From the IMG/VR virus record IMGVR_UViG_3300009173_000032, positions 1 through 39,649 of that record: a stretch of DNA of 39,649 bases; one strand, 5' to 3'. This document shows positions 18,643 through 27,474 of this stretch, in pieces. The notes below the pieces were generated by a model. That model had not been told where the DNA came from. It did not search any database and saw nothing but the letters and a program-made list of their open reading frames with translations. Position numbers and translations under genes: made by a program. The stretch comes from a virus. Each line of letters opens with the position of its first letter. Positions within the stretch are counted from its first letter, which is position 1.

Positions 18643-20235
18643 ATGTGTAACTCATCGTTACGGATGAAGGATTTTAAATATAAAGCAAAATTTTCAAGCA
18701 CAATATTAGCATGCTCCCATTTAGAGTCCGAAGACTGGATCCCCTGGAATATCTCCAAAGCCTCGCTTGACTCCCTTCAGGGCTTAATGCCTAAGGGTAT
18801 CGATCTAAATAAAAATATTGACCTTCTCGGAGTTGCATTCAATGCGGCCGTGGTTAATAGGTTTAATCGTAATGGAGATGGAATTAACACTGCTACAGCC
18901 CTCCAAATCAAAGATTATTTTGTTAATAAGCCAGCAAATATTGAACATCAAAGACAGAAGGTAGTTGGCCATGTCGTAGGAAGTTCCTTTAGCGGGTTTA
19001 AAACTAACAACCTTTTATCGGACGAAGAAATAGAGCACCTTAGCGGGCCTTTCAATATCGCTTTAGCCGCCGTGGTTTATAAAACTGTAAACCCTGGCTT
19101 TGCTGCAGCCCTGGAAGGAGAAGAAAAAAATAAATTCAATAAAGAGATTTCCGCTAGTTGGGAAATTGGGTTTAGCGATTTCGCTATCGCCCTTGGGAGC
19201 AAAAATTTAAGCGAGGCAGAAATTATTAGAGACTCGTCGAAAATTAAAGATTTTGAAAAATATTTAAGAGCCGAAGGCGGAGAAGGGGTAACAGATGATG
19301 GAGTTGAAGTATATCGTTTGGTGCAGGGAGAAGTTTATCCCTTAGGTATCGGCTTTACCACAAATCCTGCGGCTGATGTAGAAGGGGTGCATGTAATAGA
19401 AGACCCCTCTCATGAGATCCTTCCAACCATGAAACGCCAAGAGAAATCTAAACAAAACATTTCACATTTAAATAAATCAACTGTAAACACTGAAAATTAT
19501 AGAATTACTATGGAACAAGAAAAACTTATTCAAAAACTAGAAGAAATTCTGGACGATAAGCTTGAAAAGAAGGAATACGCTAAAGAAACGGTGGCTAGCA
19601 TTGCTGGTGTCATTTCGGAAGCTATCCGAGTAAAGAGCGATCAATACGTTCAGGAAAAGAAGGAACTCGATCACGAGAAAGAGCGACTCGCAAAAGCTGA
19701 AGAAGAATTTAAGTCTTCTACCCAGGCACTTCAAGAACAGCTTCGGGTGACCGAGGAAAAAGTTGAAACCCTGGAGGGCGAAAAAAATGAGCGAGAAGCG
19801 AAGGCTCGGTTTAATTCCCGCATGGCGGCAATTGATGAAGAATACGAACTCGATGATGCAGATCGTCAAATTATAGCCTCAGAAATTAGCGTTCTCGCTG
19901 AAGATGAGGAAGCGTTTGGCCAGATTAAGGAAAAGTTCTCTGTTGTTTGGAAAACAAAGAGCAAAGCATATATCGAAGAGTATAATCAGAAATTAGAAGC
20001 CCAAATAGAAGAAGAAGTCGGTAAACGCCTGGAATCCCTTGCGGAGGCTCAAGCATCGACACCACCTCAATCTTTTGAACCAAGTGAATCTGTCGAAGAT
20101 GTTTTAGAAAACGCTGAGATAGAGGAAACGACGGTCGTAACTAATAATAGCGCAGAGGCCTCTAGACGGGATGAAACGTTAGCAGAAAAATTTCGATCAG
20201 TCTTTAACAAAGAAAACGTAAACATTAAATATTAA
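18643..20235 (+). CDS. Prohead protease fused to scaffold-like coiled coil
   Basis: Residues about 55-250 look like a phage prohead protease of the herpesvirus-protease fold. A conserved VAFNAAVVNRFNRNGDGI core is followed by NIEHQRQKVVGHVVG (H102 or H110 the likely catalytic His) and EISASWEIGFSDF (S170 or S172 the likely nucleophile). Residues about 290-490 are a charged coiled coil like a scaffold core. An internal ATG at 19510 (MEQEKLIQKLEEIL) marks the boundary and could give a separate scaffold. Start at 18643 was kept; MKDF at 18664 is an alternative. The fusion is like lambda C/Nu3. Confidence 0.8.
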   Translation: MCNSSLRMKDFKYKAKFSSTILACSHLESEDWIPWNISKASLDSLQGLMPKGIDLNKNIDLLGVAFNAAVVNRFNRNGDGINTATALQIKDYFVNKPANIEHQRQKVVGHVVGSSFSGFKTNNLLSDEEIEHLSGPFNIALAAVVYKTVNPGFAAALEGEEKNKFNKEISASWEIGFSDFAIALGSKNLSEAEIIRDSSKIKDFEKYLRAEGGEGVTDDGVEVYRLVQGEVYPLGIGFTTNPAADVEGVHVIEDPSHEILPTMKRQEKSKQNISHLNKSTVNTENYRITMEQEKLIQKLEEILDDKLEKKEYAKETVASIAGVISEAIRVKSDQYVQEKKELDHEKERLAKAEEEFKSSTQALQEQLRVTEEKVETLEGEKNEREAKARFNSRMAAIDEEYELDDADRQIIASEISVLAEDEEAFGQIKEKFSVVWKTKSKAYIEEYNQKLEAQIEEEVGKRLESLAEAQASTPPQSFEPSESVEDVLENAEIEETTVVTNNSAEASRRDETLAEKFRSVFNKENVNIKY

Positions 20236-20240
20236 AAACT

Positions 20241-20936
20241 ATGGCACTTAGAATCTTACCATTTCGGCAATATGTCGAGCAAGATGTCATCAATCTTTAT
20301 GCCCTGGATGGAGCTGACGTTAATTCGCAGCTTGATACTAAGGGCAATGGGGATGCTGGCACTTTTGTTTCGATATCGGCGGGAGCCCTGAACGATGGTC
20401 CAGTTCAATACGTAACCTCTTCCTACCTGGGTAAAACCGATTACCCTCATATTGGTAGAGATCAATATCCCGTTAATGTCCTCCGCGTTGGAGCGGCGGC
20501 GACAGGAGATTCCGTATTGGGCATGACCCTAAATCAGACAGCGACCCACGATGAAAACGGAGAAAAACTTCTCTATTACCCTCAAAAAGCTCTTGAAAAT
20601 CAGGCTGTTCTTTCGGGACAGGCTGTACCTGTTTTAAGCCGCGGAGTCGTTACTCTCGCAGGTGGGACAGGAACCTCTGTTGGGGGGAGCTTCGGCAATA
20701 ACGCATACATTGATGATGCGAATTGGGTGATAGGGGGAAATTTTGTTATCGCCGCGGGCGGTCTAGGAAAAGTTTCAGGTGTTGGGTTAACCTACACACT
20801 TGTTGATCAACAGCAAAACGTAGGCGTCGTCCTGGCAACAGGAAGTCGAACCGCAGTAGCTACCGAGGATCAGTTCGCTGGTGCCGCGGGATCAGTAGGA
20901 GCTTATTCCATCGTCAAGATTAACTGCGCTTTATAA
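20241..20936 (+). CDS. Probable capsid decoration/cement protein (231 aa)
   Basis: The protein is beta- and Gly-rich (TLAGGTGTSVGGSFGNNAY...; VIAAGGLGKVSGVGLTY) and lies between the protease-scaffold and the major capsid gene, the usual place for a head decoration protein. The opening (ALRILPFRQYVEQDVINLYALDG) and the C-terminal SVGAYSIVKINCAL fit a secreted-like beta fold, but no family motif is recognised. It has no Shine-Dalgarno and lies 5 nt after the protease gene, suggesting expression with its neighbours. Confidence 0.65.
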   Translation: MALRILPFRQYVEQDVINLYALDGADVNSQLDTKGNGDAGTFVSISAGALNDGPVQYVTSSYLGKTDYPHIGRDQYPVNVLRVGAAATGDSVLGMTLNQTATHDENGEKLLYYPQKALENQAVLSGQAVPVLSRGVVTLAGGTGTSVGGSFGNNAYIDDANWVIGGNFVIAAGGLGKVSGVGLTYTLVDQQQNVGVVLATGSRTAVATEDQFAGAAGSVGAYSIVKINCAL

Positions 20937-20957
20937 GTCTAGAGAGGACAAACAAAA

Positions 20958-22052
20958 ATGAAAATTACATTAAAAAGAACAGAAGAACAGTTGGAACTTA
21001 TTAAGGCGATGGCCTCTAAGAACCGTGATACCGCTTATGAGGCACAAGCTGCCTTGGGCTCCTTCATGGGACCTATTTTAGCCGAAGTAATTAATAATGC
21101 TCCTGCTATAAGTAATCTCTTTAGTAGCTTAAGCTTCAATCCAGATGACAATCCATCTATCCCGTTGGACCTTTATTATGACATTACTGCTGCCGATTAT
21201 GTTACGGTTTATTCGCAGTCAATGCCTGGAGGGCTCCCGACCAATCATGTGGCACCTACAGCCAGCGAACTTAAGTTTACTACTTACACTCTTGATAGTG
21301 CTGTAAGTTTTGATAAGCGTTACGCTGCTAAGAGCCGCCTTGATGTTGTTGGCAAATCTTTTACGAGAGTTGCTCAGGAAGTACTGCTTAAGCAGGAAAG
21401 AACTTCCGCTAATCTATTGCTTGGTACACTGGCTGATACCCAGGCAGCTGCTACTAGTCATACTGCTCTCTCTGCTTTCGCAGGGAACTTTTTACTTGGT
21501 GACCTTAATGCCCTTATTACTCTCTCTAAGAGGGTAAATTCTTCGTGGTCAGGTGGAACCCCTGATACAAAGCGGAACGGCGTCACCGATCTCTTGGTAA
21601 GTCCTGAGGTTGTGGAAGGTATTCGCGGTATGGCTTATAATCCTATCAATACGGAAACTGCAGATCATACCATTCCTGCGGCAGGCAATGACGCGTGGGT
21701 AACTGCTCCCGATGAAATTCGGATGAAGTTATTTAATGACTCGGGCGAAATGGCTAGTTTCTTTGGTGTGAACATCATGGAAATCTGGCAGCTCGGTGCT
21801 GGACAGCAATTCACGAATATCTTCGCTGGTCTAGGGGCCATGGGCGGCAGAACTGATTTAGTTCTCGGCCTTGACCTTAGCAGAGACTCCCTCTTCAGGG
21901 CGGTAGTCTTGGATTCCGAAAGCGGGGCCGAATTCAGCCTTATGGCCGACGATCAATATAGCGTTCGTCAGCAGAAGATTGGGTACTATGGCTCCGTTGA
22001 AGAAGGCCGTATGGTTCTTGATAACCGTGCAGTCTACGGAGTATTGGTATAA
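20958..22052 (+). CDS. Major capsid protein
   Basis: The protein has 364 residues and a GAGAGG-type ribosome site. Position after the scaffold and decoration genes, length and layout fit an HK97-fold capsid protein. An N-terminal charged helix (KRTEEQLELIKAMASKNRDTAYEAQAALG) is the possible delta/N-arm region. A central domain follows, and a C-terminal FGVNIMEIWQLGAGQQF...GRTDLVLGLDLSRDSLFRAVVLDSESG stretch like the P-domain and A-domain strands. A strong terminator directly after the stop fits a highly expressed end product. Confidence 0.85.
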   Translation: MKITLKRTEEQLELIKAMASKNRDTAYEAQAALGSFMGPILAEVINNAPAISNLFSSLSFNPDDNPSIPLDLYYDITAADYVTVYSQSMPGGLPTNHVAPTASELKFTTYTLDSAVSFDKRYAAKSRLDVVGKSFTRVAQEVLLKQERTSANLLLGTLADTQAAATSHTALSAFAGNFLLGDLNALITLSKRVNSSWSGGTPDTKRNGVTDLLVSPEVVEGIRGMAYNPINTETADHTIPAAGNDAWVTAPDEIRMKLFNDSGEMASFFGVNIMEIWQLGAGQQFTNIFAGLGAMGGRTDLVLGLDLSRDSLFRAVVLDSESGAEFSLMADDQYSVRQQKIGYYGSVEEGRMVLDNRAVYGVLV

Positions 22053-22079
22053 TCTAAAATTAACATTCAACACTTTAAG

Positions 22080-22106
22080 GGGCTCCCATTCTGGGGGCCC
22101 TTTTTT
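22080..22106 (+). terminator. Rho-independent terminator after the capsid gene
   Basis: GGGCTCCC (22080-22087) pairs with GGGGGCCC (22093-22100), 8 bp with one G-U, loop ATTCT, then TTTTTT. Confidence 0.92.
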
Positions 22107-22141
22107 GTTTCTCTGAAAGTGGATTTTTGTGTAGCTCTAGT

Positions 22142-22175
22142 TAGTATATTATAAATATCAACCAAGGAACAAGGA
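22142..22175 (+). promoter_or_regulatory. Possible late promoter with leader and SD for 22182
   Basis: TAGTATATTATAAATATC (22142-22159) resembles the late box. Unlike other copies it is followed by a leader with AAGGAG at 22170-22175, so this gene would have a normal ribosome site. Confidence 0.45.
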
Positions 22176-22181
22176 GTTAAT

Positions 22182-22649
22182 ATGACAAAAAAAAATGAAA
22201 CAAATAAGGGAAAGAAGGGGCGAGCACAAAAGCTGGATACGTTAAAAAAGGCGGATGGCAAAGAAGAAAAAAAGAAGCCAAGAGCCAAGCTGGACTCTTT
22301 AACACAAGCGCACGGTAAGGACGAGCGCCAGAAAGTTGCTATTGCGAGAGCTCAAGAGCTAGAGGAATTACTAGGAATCAAGGAGGTTAACCCCTTTGGT
22401 ACCACTATTATCAGCGATTTTGAGGAAAAGATTCAAAGCCTTCCGATAGTAGACCTTCAGGCTTTGGCTGTAAAAACAGGAGTCTTCCCCAATGGAACCC
22501 AGCGTAGCCTCAAGGGTAAATTAATTCGTGCTTTTCAGGAATACAATAAGTCAAGTATGGTCATTCCCTCCCCGCAACCAATTGGCATTAAAAATCAAGA
22601 TACCGACGCCTATAAAGAAGCGCGGAGATTAATGCAGGAAGGATTGTAA
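22182..22649 (+). CDS. Basic protein with SAP/Rho-N-like domain (155 aa)
   Basis: The N-terminal 55 residues are very basic and contain a duplicated unit (AQKLDTLKKADGKEEKKK then RAKLDSLTQAHGKDERQK). Residues about 78-122 (SDFEEKIQSLPIVDLQALAVKTGVFPNGTQRSLKGKLIRAFQEYNKS) have the helix-extended-helix layout of SAP/Rho N-terminal-type nucleic-acid binding domains, which occur beside head genes in other phages. The start follows AAGGAG. A head-internal or DNA-contact role is inferred. Confidence 0.7.
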   Translation: MTKKNETNKGKKGRAQKLDTLKKADGKEEKKKPRAKLDSLTQAHGKDERQKVAIARAQELEELLGIKEVNPFGTTIISDFEEKIQSLPIVDLQALAVKTGVFPNGTQRSLKGKLIRAFQEYNKSSMVIPSPQPIGIKNQDTDAYKEARRLMQEGL

Positions 22650-22650
22650 C

Positions 22651-23172
22651 ATGAGCGACATTGGTGATTTAGCTACGTCAATCTGGGACACTGAATTTGG
22701 CGACGCTACTGGTGCCGCCATGCGCACTGCTGAGATCTCTTCGATTTCGGGCTGGCTTAGCGCTAATGTGGGGCTTTTAAATACGTGGATATATTCTACC
22801 TATAGTGGTACGACGCCAGGGAATATGGTGCCATCGGGCACTTTTAGGCTAGAAGAACAAGACATTTATACCCAGCTTTATCTCAAGCATTTTTACGAGA
22901 AGAAAGGTCGAAATGTCCTTCGGGGTATAGATGGGTCCCTCAATAATGATATCGATTGGATCCGTTTAAGAGAAGGGGATTCCATGATTGTTAGAAGTAA
23001 TAAAACTGATGTGGCCAAATTATATCTTTCTTTAGCTGCAGAAGCCGAAGCTGAACTTAAGGATTTGACTTACTATTATAATTCCTATAAATCTCCTCCT
23101 CGACAAGTGGCTGGAAACGATGGAAATACCAATCTAAAAAGTGGTTGCGGTAGCGTTTACGTTAACCTATAG
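22651..23172 (+). CDS. Head-tail connector candidate (173 aa)
   Basis: ATG at 22651 lies 1 nt after the previous stop. The product has a helical core (EQDIYTQLYLKHFYEKKGRNVLRGI...DWIRLREGDSMIVRSNKTDVAKLYLSLAAEAEAELKDLTYYYNSYKS) that fits an adaptor of the phage connector, and a C-terminal Gly/Asn tail. The family is not recognised; the assignment is by gene order, after the capsid and before other small neck genes. Confidence 0.6.
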   Translation: MSDIGDLATSIWDTEFGDATGAAMRTAEISSISGWLSANVGLLNTWIYSTYSGTTPGNMVPSGTFRLEEQDIYTQLYLKHFYEKKGRNVLRGIDGSLNNDIDWIRLREGDSMIVRSNKTDVAKLYLSLAAEAEAELKDLTYYYNSYKSPPRQVAGNDGNTNLKSGCGSVYVNL

Positions 23173-23176
23173 GCTC

Positions 23177-23623
23177 ATGGCAGATTTTTTCACATCGGGA
23201 CAGAAGGCTAGTCTGGAAAACGTTTTCGTTAACGTTCATGACACTTTCGCCAGGAACATAACTATCTATAAAAAAAAGAAGTCTATTTTTGTTGCCACAA
23301 ATCAAACCTATAATGCTTTGTATGCAAAAATACAGGATGCGGTCTCTACTACCGAACAAGTTACCAAAACAGTCGTTTCTGCACGGGTGCAATATATGTC
23401 CAAGCAGTATATCGAGGAGGAGTATGCTTTTCGGGCGCAAACCAATCTCCCCATTTCGGAAGGCCAGCTTCGAATTAAACTTAATGAAGCTGGGTATACG
23501 GCTTTTAAGTTCGCCGACAGAATAGAGATAGACGGTTCCGTATGGAAGATTAAGACTGATGCATCAAGAGTAGGCTTGTTTACCCCTCAGTTCTATACGT
23601 TATTTTTAGAAAGGGCTGATTAA
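23177..23623 (+). CDS. Head-closure/neck protein candidate (148 aa)
   Basis: The start is set at 23177 (MADFFTSGQKASLENVFVNVHDTF), 5 nt after the previous stop. The longer ORF from 23141 would overlap that gene. The product is beta-rich (ITIYKKKKSIFVATNQTYNALYAKIQD; GYTAFKFADRIEIDGSVWKIKTDAS), similar in layout to SPP1 gp16-type stopper or neck proteins. No sequence motif confirms it; the position between connector and tail genes is the main evidence. Confidence 0.6.
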   Translation: MADFFTSGQKASLENVFVNVHDTFARNITIYKKKKSIFVATNQTYNALYAKIQDAVSTTEQVTKTVVSARVQYMSKQYIEEEYAFRAQTNLPISEGQLRIKLNEAGYTAFKFADRIEIDGSVWKIKTDASRVGLFTPQFYTLFLERAD

Positions 23624-23624
23624 C

Positions 23625-24221
23625 GTGCGCATTAATAGAAATATATTAAAAAAAGAATTAAGTAAGCAAGGTCTTCCTATTTTAGAAAAGAAAATTATGC
23701 CTCGATTAGAGAAGCAATTCGAAAACGCCAAAAAAGCAGCACTTCGCGCTTTTGAGAATCATCCCGTTACAAAGGAAATCGAAGCAGGGAAGGCTTCGGC
23801 GAATAGCAGTGGAACTCTCGGCGGTGAGGGTAGTCTATATTCTTTTATCGGTTTTAATGCGGGCGACGATCCCATTTCTAAATTAAGAGAATTTTTGTCT
23901 TCTAAAATTCAGATAATAAATAAAGGGGCTCGCCAAAGCGACATGGTGTTTTATATTAGTGTAGACCTGCCATCAGAGGATGATTTAGCAGAAGTTACTC
24001 CATTGCCATGGGCCCCAGGAAGAAGCTGGGCAGAAGGAATAGAAAGGGGTTTAGCAGGCCTAGGCAACTATTTGGTTAAAGAAGATTCCCAAAGCCGTTC
24101 GGGAGGAGGAATTCAGGTGGAAGCTATGATAAGAAATTCTAGCTTTTCCACCACCCCTTATTTAACTCAAATCATTACCGATTTAATTAAAGCACTTCAA
24201 CAAAATATTTCAATAGGATGA
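23625..24221 (+). CDS. Neck/tail-completion protein candidate (198 aa)
   Basis: It starts with GTG at 23625, 1 nt after the previous stop. A basic N-terminal helix (NILKKELSKQGLPILEKKIMPRLEKQFENAKKAALRAFENHP) precedes a Gly/Ser linker. The C-terminal part has ADMVFYISVDLPS-like strands and WAPGRSWAEGIERGLAGLGNYL. Length and helix-first layout resemble HK97 gp10-type or minor tail-completion proteins. It overlaps the next ATG by 4 nt (24218-24221), suggesting coupled translation. Confidence 0.58.
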   Translation: MRINRNILKKELSKQGLPILEKKIMPRLEKQFENAKKAALRAFENHPVTKEIEAGKASANSSGTLGGEGSLYSFIGFNAGDDPISKLREFLSSKIQIINKGARQSDMVFYISVDLPSEDDLAEVTPLPWAPGRSWAEGIERGLAGLGNYLVKEDSQSRSGGGIQVEAMIRNSSFSTTPYLTQIITDLIKALQQNISIG

Positions 24222-25084
24222 AGGTACAATTTGATCATACTCTCCAATCTAGTTTCTATCTTTGGTTTGACGATAGATTAACGCGGGTCGCCGAAGGAGT
24301 TTCGGCAGACATCGGCATGAATTTTAATTATTACGCAGAAACCAATGATGTACCTACAGGTTTAGATGCCTATTATGGCCCTTATAGACAATTAGTATCA
24401 AATGGGACGGGGGTCCCGACAGGGGTTTATCTTGACGGGGTATTTACTCCGCAAAGTACGGACCCTGCTTCTTGGATGTTGATTGACCACAATGAAGGGC
24501 GAGTTATTTTAGATCCCAATATTTACGGGAGCAACCTTACTGTAAGCGGTGATTTCCAAACCAAAGACTTTAATGTTTATATTACAAACGACACCGAAGA
24601 AGAGCTTTTAATAGAGGGTACCTTTTTATTGCCCGACGATAAAACCCAATTAGAAAATGTAGCAAATTTAAATGTTGATCATTATGTAGTACCTGCTGCT
24701 TTTATTACTTTAAGCAATTCTCGTAATAAGCCTTTTGCTATAGGAGGTCTAGATCAAACAATAGTAGACATGAGAGTGGTGGCCCTAGCAGATAGTAATT
24801 ATAAACTAGATGGAATCCTCTCTCATTTTAGAGATACCAAAAATCTAGGCTCTTATATAATACCATATCAAAATTTTCCCTTTGGAGAGTTCTTTCATAT
24901 TAAAAATCCTCCTTACAGTTATCCTGCGTTAATTAGCGGCAAAAGCCCTAGTATATGGATAGAAAGCGTGAGAACTTCTAAATTATATGATAGAAATAGC
25001 GTCTTGAGATTAAGCAAGGATCTCAATGTGGGTTTTATTGATTTTCAATTAAATGTAGTAAGAGATCCTCGTATTTATTCATAA
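24218..25084 (+). CDS. Structural neck/tail protein of unknown type (288 aa)
   Basis: The ATG overlaps the previous stop (ATGA). The product is beta-rich with many Asn/Asp/Tyr (DIGMNFNYYAETNDVPTGLDAYYGPYRQL...; GVYLDGVFTPQSTDPASWMLIDHNEGRVILDP). By position, just before the tail-tube candidates, it could be a tail terminator or neck collar. No family motif is recognised. The 86 bp that follow have no gene and no clear hairpin. Confidence 0.58.
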   Translation: MKVQFDHTLQSSFYLWFDDRLTRVAEGVSADIGMNFNYYAETNDVPTGLDAYYGPYRQLVSNGTGVPTGVYLDGVFTPQSTDPASWMLIDHNEGRVILDPNIYGSNLTVSGDFQTKDFNVYITNDTEEELLIEGTFLLPDDKTQLENVANLNVDHYVVPAAFITLSNSRNKPFAIGGLDQTIVDMRVVALADSNYKLDGILSHFRDTKNLGSYIIPYQNFPFGEFFHIKNPPYSYPALISGKSPSIWIESVRTSKLYDRNSVLRLSKDLNVGFIDFQLNVVRDPRIYS

Positions 25085-25170
25085 AGAAGAAAATATTTCC
25101 CAAGAGAGAGAGTCAGCTGTAATAACAGTAAATTTAATAGAATTCAACCTTAACTTAATTACAAAATATT

Positions 25171-26409
25171 ATGGCAATTAGAAACAGAATCTTATATCAA
25201 TCAGAAGCGCTTTACGTTTCTGATCTCACCGCCGCTGCTGGTGTAGCGAATACAGCTCAACAGCTCAATAGGGTGCAGGACATCAGTCATGACCTGGACA
25301 TTAACCGTACTGACATTTATGAGTTTGGTCGTTTGGCGCCTTTAACTCGCCAAGTGGTTGACGCTCCTACCGTATCTTTAGACTTTAGTTATCTTCTAGC
25401 AGACGGTGACAACGAAGTTAAAATGGGCTTCGAGTTGCAAAACTCAAGCGATGGTGGCAGTGCTGCCTGGCCTAGCGCTATTAGTGGCATCGTTTCCGTA
25501 GCCGCGGAAAAGGAAAAGAATTATTATGTTGTTACTACTAAAGAATACCTTGACGCTGACGACGGAGCTGTTGGTGCTGGCACTGGGCCCACTGCAGCCG
25601 ATTGTACGGTCGTTGGTTTTGGTAACGGCGTAATTACTAACTATGGTGTCAATGTAGCCGTTGGTGATCTTCCTACAGCCAGCCTTAGTGTTGAAGCTTA
25701 CAATTGTAAGTTTCAACAGGGTATAGCCTCTGCGAGTCAATGGATCTCAGGGCAGGCACCTACCATTATACAGGATGCCTCTTCAGCCAAGGGCCACCTT
25801 AAAGATAATTACTTTGAGCTTCCTGCTGCAAACACAGGAACTCTAGAAGTGTTTAGTCTTCGTCCTGGCGACGTAAGCGTTGCATTTGGCGTAGGCTCTA
25901 TTGACAGTACGCAAGCCAATAAGCTGCAAATTGGTGGGGCTATCCTGCCGACAGGCGATCCTGACTCAGCAAGCATGCCTGATGGAGAAACCCCAATCCA
26001 TCTCCAAAACTTCAGTATTGAAGTTCCTTTGGCTCGGACACCCCTCAATCAAATCGGTAGCACTTTCGCTTATGATCGTGCCATTGATTTCCCGCTTGAC
26101 ATGACGTTTAATATGAGCGCATTTTTAGCGGACGTCAGTGCAGGTCAATTAATTGACTTAATGTGCGAGACTCAAGACACGCGTGAGATTACTGTTGACT
26201 GTCGCTTCCCTTGCGGAAAGTCAGATGACGCCTCGGCCACGACCACTAACATTCAGTACGTAATCAAAAATGCTTATCTCCAAAGCCAAAACTTCGGAGC
26301 AACCATTGGCGATAATAAAACCGTTGATCTGTCCTTCACCGCTCAGTTTGGTGGACTTACTGATACGAGTAATGGACTGTTTATCTCGGGTATTAGCAAC
26401 GCTTCCTAA
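25171..26409 (+). CDS. Major tail (tube) protein candidate, paralogue 1 (412 aa)
   Basis: First of three related tail proteins. The N-terminal layout is ILYQSEALYVSD...LNRVQDISHDLDINRTDIYEFGRLAPLTRQVVDAPTVSLDFSYLLADGDN: short strands, then an I-x-x-F-G, then P-T-x-S-x-x-x-x-Y-L. This is like tail-tube proteins, with a central insertion of about 150 residues (possible surface domain). A strong terminator follows, as after the capsid gene, which fits an abundant structural product. No Shine-Dalgarno is seen. Confidence 0.68.
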   Translation: MAIRNRILYQSEALYVSDLTAAAGVANTAQQLNRVQDISHDLDINRTDIYEFGRLAPLTRQVVDAPTVSLDFSYLLADGDNEVKMGFELQNSSDGGSAAWPSAISGIVSVAAEKEKNYYVVTTKEYLDADDGAVGAGTGPTAADCTVVGFGNGVITNYGVNVAVGDLPTASLSVEAYNCKFQQGIASASQWISGQAPTIIQDASSAKGHLKDNYFELPAANTGTLEVFSLRPGDVSVAFGVGSIDSTQANKLQIGGAILPTGDPDSASMPDGETPIHLQNFSIEVPLARTPLNQIGSTFAYDRAIDFPLDMTFNMSAFLADVSAGQLIDLMCETQDTREITVDCRFPCGKSDDASATTTNIQYVIKNAYLQSQNFGATIGDNKTVDLSFTAQFGGLTDTSNGLFISGISNAS

Positions 26410-26434
26410 TCTTAGCGCCTAACTACTTAAATTT

Positions 26435-26470
26435 ATCTCCTCCTGATTTTAATCGGGGGGAGATTTTTTT
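26435..26470 (+). terminator. Rho-independent terminator after tail paralogue 1
   Basis: ATCTCCTCCTGAT (26435-26447) pairs with ATCGGGGGGAGAT (26452-26464), 13 bp with two G-U pairs, loop TTTA, then TTTTTT. Confidence 0.93.
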
Positions 26471-26476
26471 ATTATA

Positions 26477-26493
26477 GTGTAATTACTATCATG
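26477..26493 (+). promoter_or_regulatory. Late-type box upstream of 26491
   Basis: GTGTAATTACTATC-ATG, box start 14 nt before the start codon. It follows the terminator by 6 nt, restarting transcription for the second tail gene. Confidence 0.6.
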
Positions 26494-27399
26494 GCTTACG
26501 GAAGGATACTTTATGGGGAAGAGCTTGTATTTTTGGAGGGTTCTGGCCTAAGAGGAGTGCAGTCGGTAGATACGCGCTTTGATATTCCCTTTGAGCCCAT
26601 AGCCTTTGGGGGTAACAGGTTTGAAAGCGCCATATTGAAAGACTCCAAGCCTACCACTTCGTTCGGTATAGATAGTCTTATTGTAAATTCGGGAGAATTA
26701 GATCCTATTGTCGGGATGCCATTATGGGATAGCCCTATTAGTGGGGTACTACACGCTCAAGCTGATCCCCTTGAGGGAGATCCAGGACCTGCGCCCATTA
26801 ATGATTGGAGTTTTACTAGCGGTTATATTTTGAATTATTCTTCTTCCTGTACCGTAGCGGAAGTGGCGACTACTTCTTGCGAAATTCGCGTGTTTGGGGA
26901 TGTTCATAACGTTAGGCCTGACAACCTTTTTCCCGAGACGGGGAAGGTTGACGCGTCTAATCAATTTATTAATATTGCCAAAGCAGGAGATATTACCCTT
27001 ATCAATGTTACAGGGCAAGATTCAAATCGCGTGCAATCTTATAATTATAATTTAACAATTAATCGCTTAGACGTAGATAAGTTGGGCGGCAATTATCGCA
27101 ACCATATTCACGACATCATATACCCTATTGAGGTAGAGCTTTCTTTTGTAATAGATGTGGATGATATAGAGGCCCCATTATTAAGTGGGTTATTATGTAA
27201 TCCAGATTTAGATGACATTACTATTCAACTAGGGGATTGTAGTATTCCTGACTCAGGTCCAATAAGAAGCTTTATAGTAGAAAATCCTATCTTGGTTGCA
27301 ATGGAGGAAACCGTGTCTATAGGGGACGCGCTACAAGCCCAGCTTACTTATAAATCTTATATCGGAGATGTAAATAATTTAGCTACTTTGATTACTTAA
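26491..27399 (+). CDS. Tail protein, paralogue 2 (302 aa)
   Basis: The N-terminus repeats the paralogue 1 layout (GRILYGEELVFLEGSGLRGVQSVDTRFDIPFEPIAFGGNRFESAILKDSKPTTSFGIDSLIVNSGE): strand pair, VQS-(V/I), I-x-x-F-G, P-T-x-S. It lacks the long insertion. The C-terminal NPILVAMEETVSIGDALQAQLTYKSYIG is similar to tube-type C-terminal strands. It could be a second tube subunit, an initiator-end protein or a decoration protein. It has its own promoter, so its amount could be set separately. Confidence 0.62.
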   Translation: MAYGRILYGEELVFLEGSGLRGVQSVDTRFDIPFEPIAFGGNRFESAILKDSKPTTSFGIDSLIVNSGELDPIVGMPLWDSPISGVLHAQADPLEGDPGPAPINDWSFTSGYILNYSSSCTVAEVATTSCEIRVFGDVHNVRPDNLFPETGKVDASNQFINIAKAGDITLINVTGQDSNRVQSYNYNLTINRLDVDKLGGNYRNHIHDIIYPIEVELSFVIDVDDIEAPLLSGLLCNPDLDDITIQLGDCSIPDSGPIRSFIVENPILVAMEETVSIGDALQAQLTYKSYIGDVNNLATLIT

Positions 27400-27474
27400 G
27401 GTGTATTCATGAACAAGAAAGGTTTTTAGGAATGATAAAATATATAAAAAATTTCATAAAGGAGGTCAAATAAT

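Noticed and set aside
25085-25170. Late-type box before tail paralogue 1
   Set aside because: The 86-bp gap ends in AAAATATT-ATG but lacks the GTGTA or TATAATAT core, so I did not call a promoter.
27401-27429. GTGTATTC-ATG followed by a six-codon ORF
   Set aside because: It has a partial late-box resemblance, but the ORF is too short to support. It may be chance or a leader peptide.
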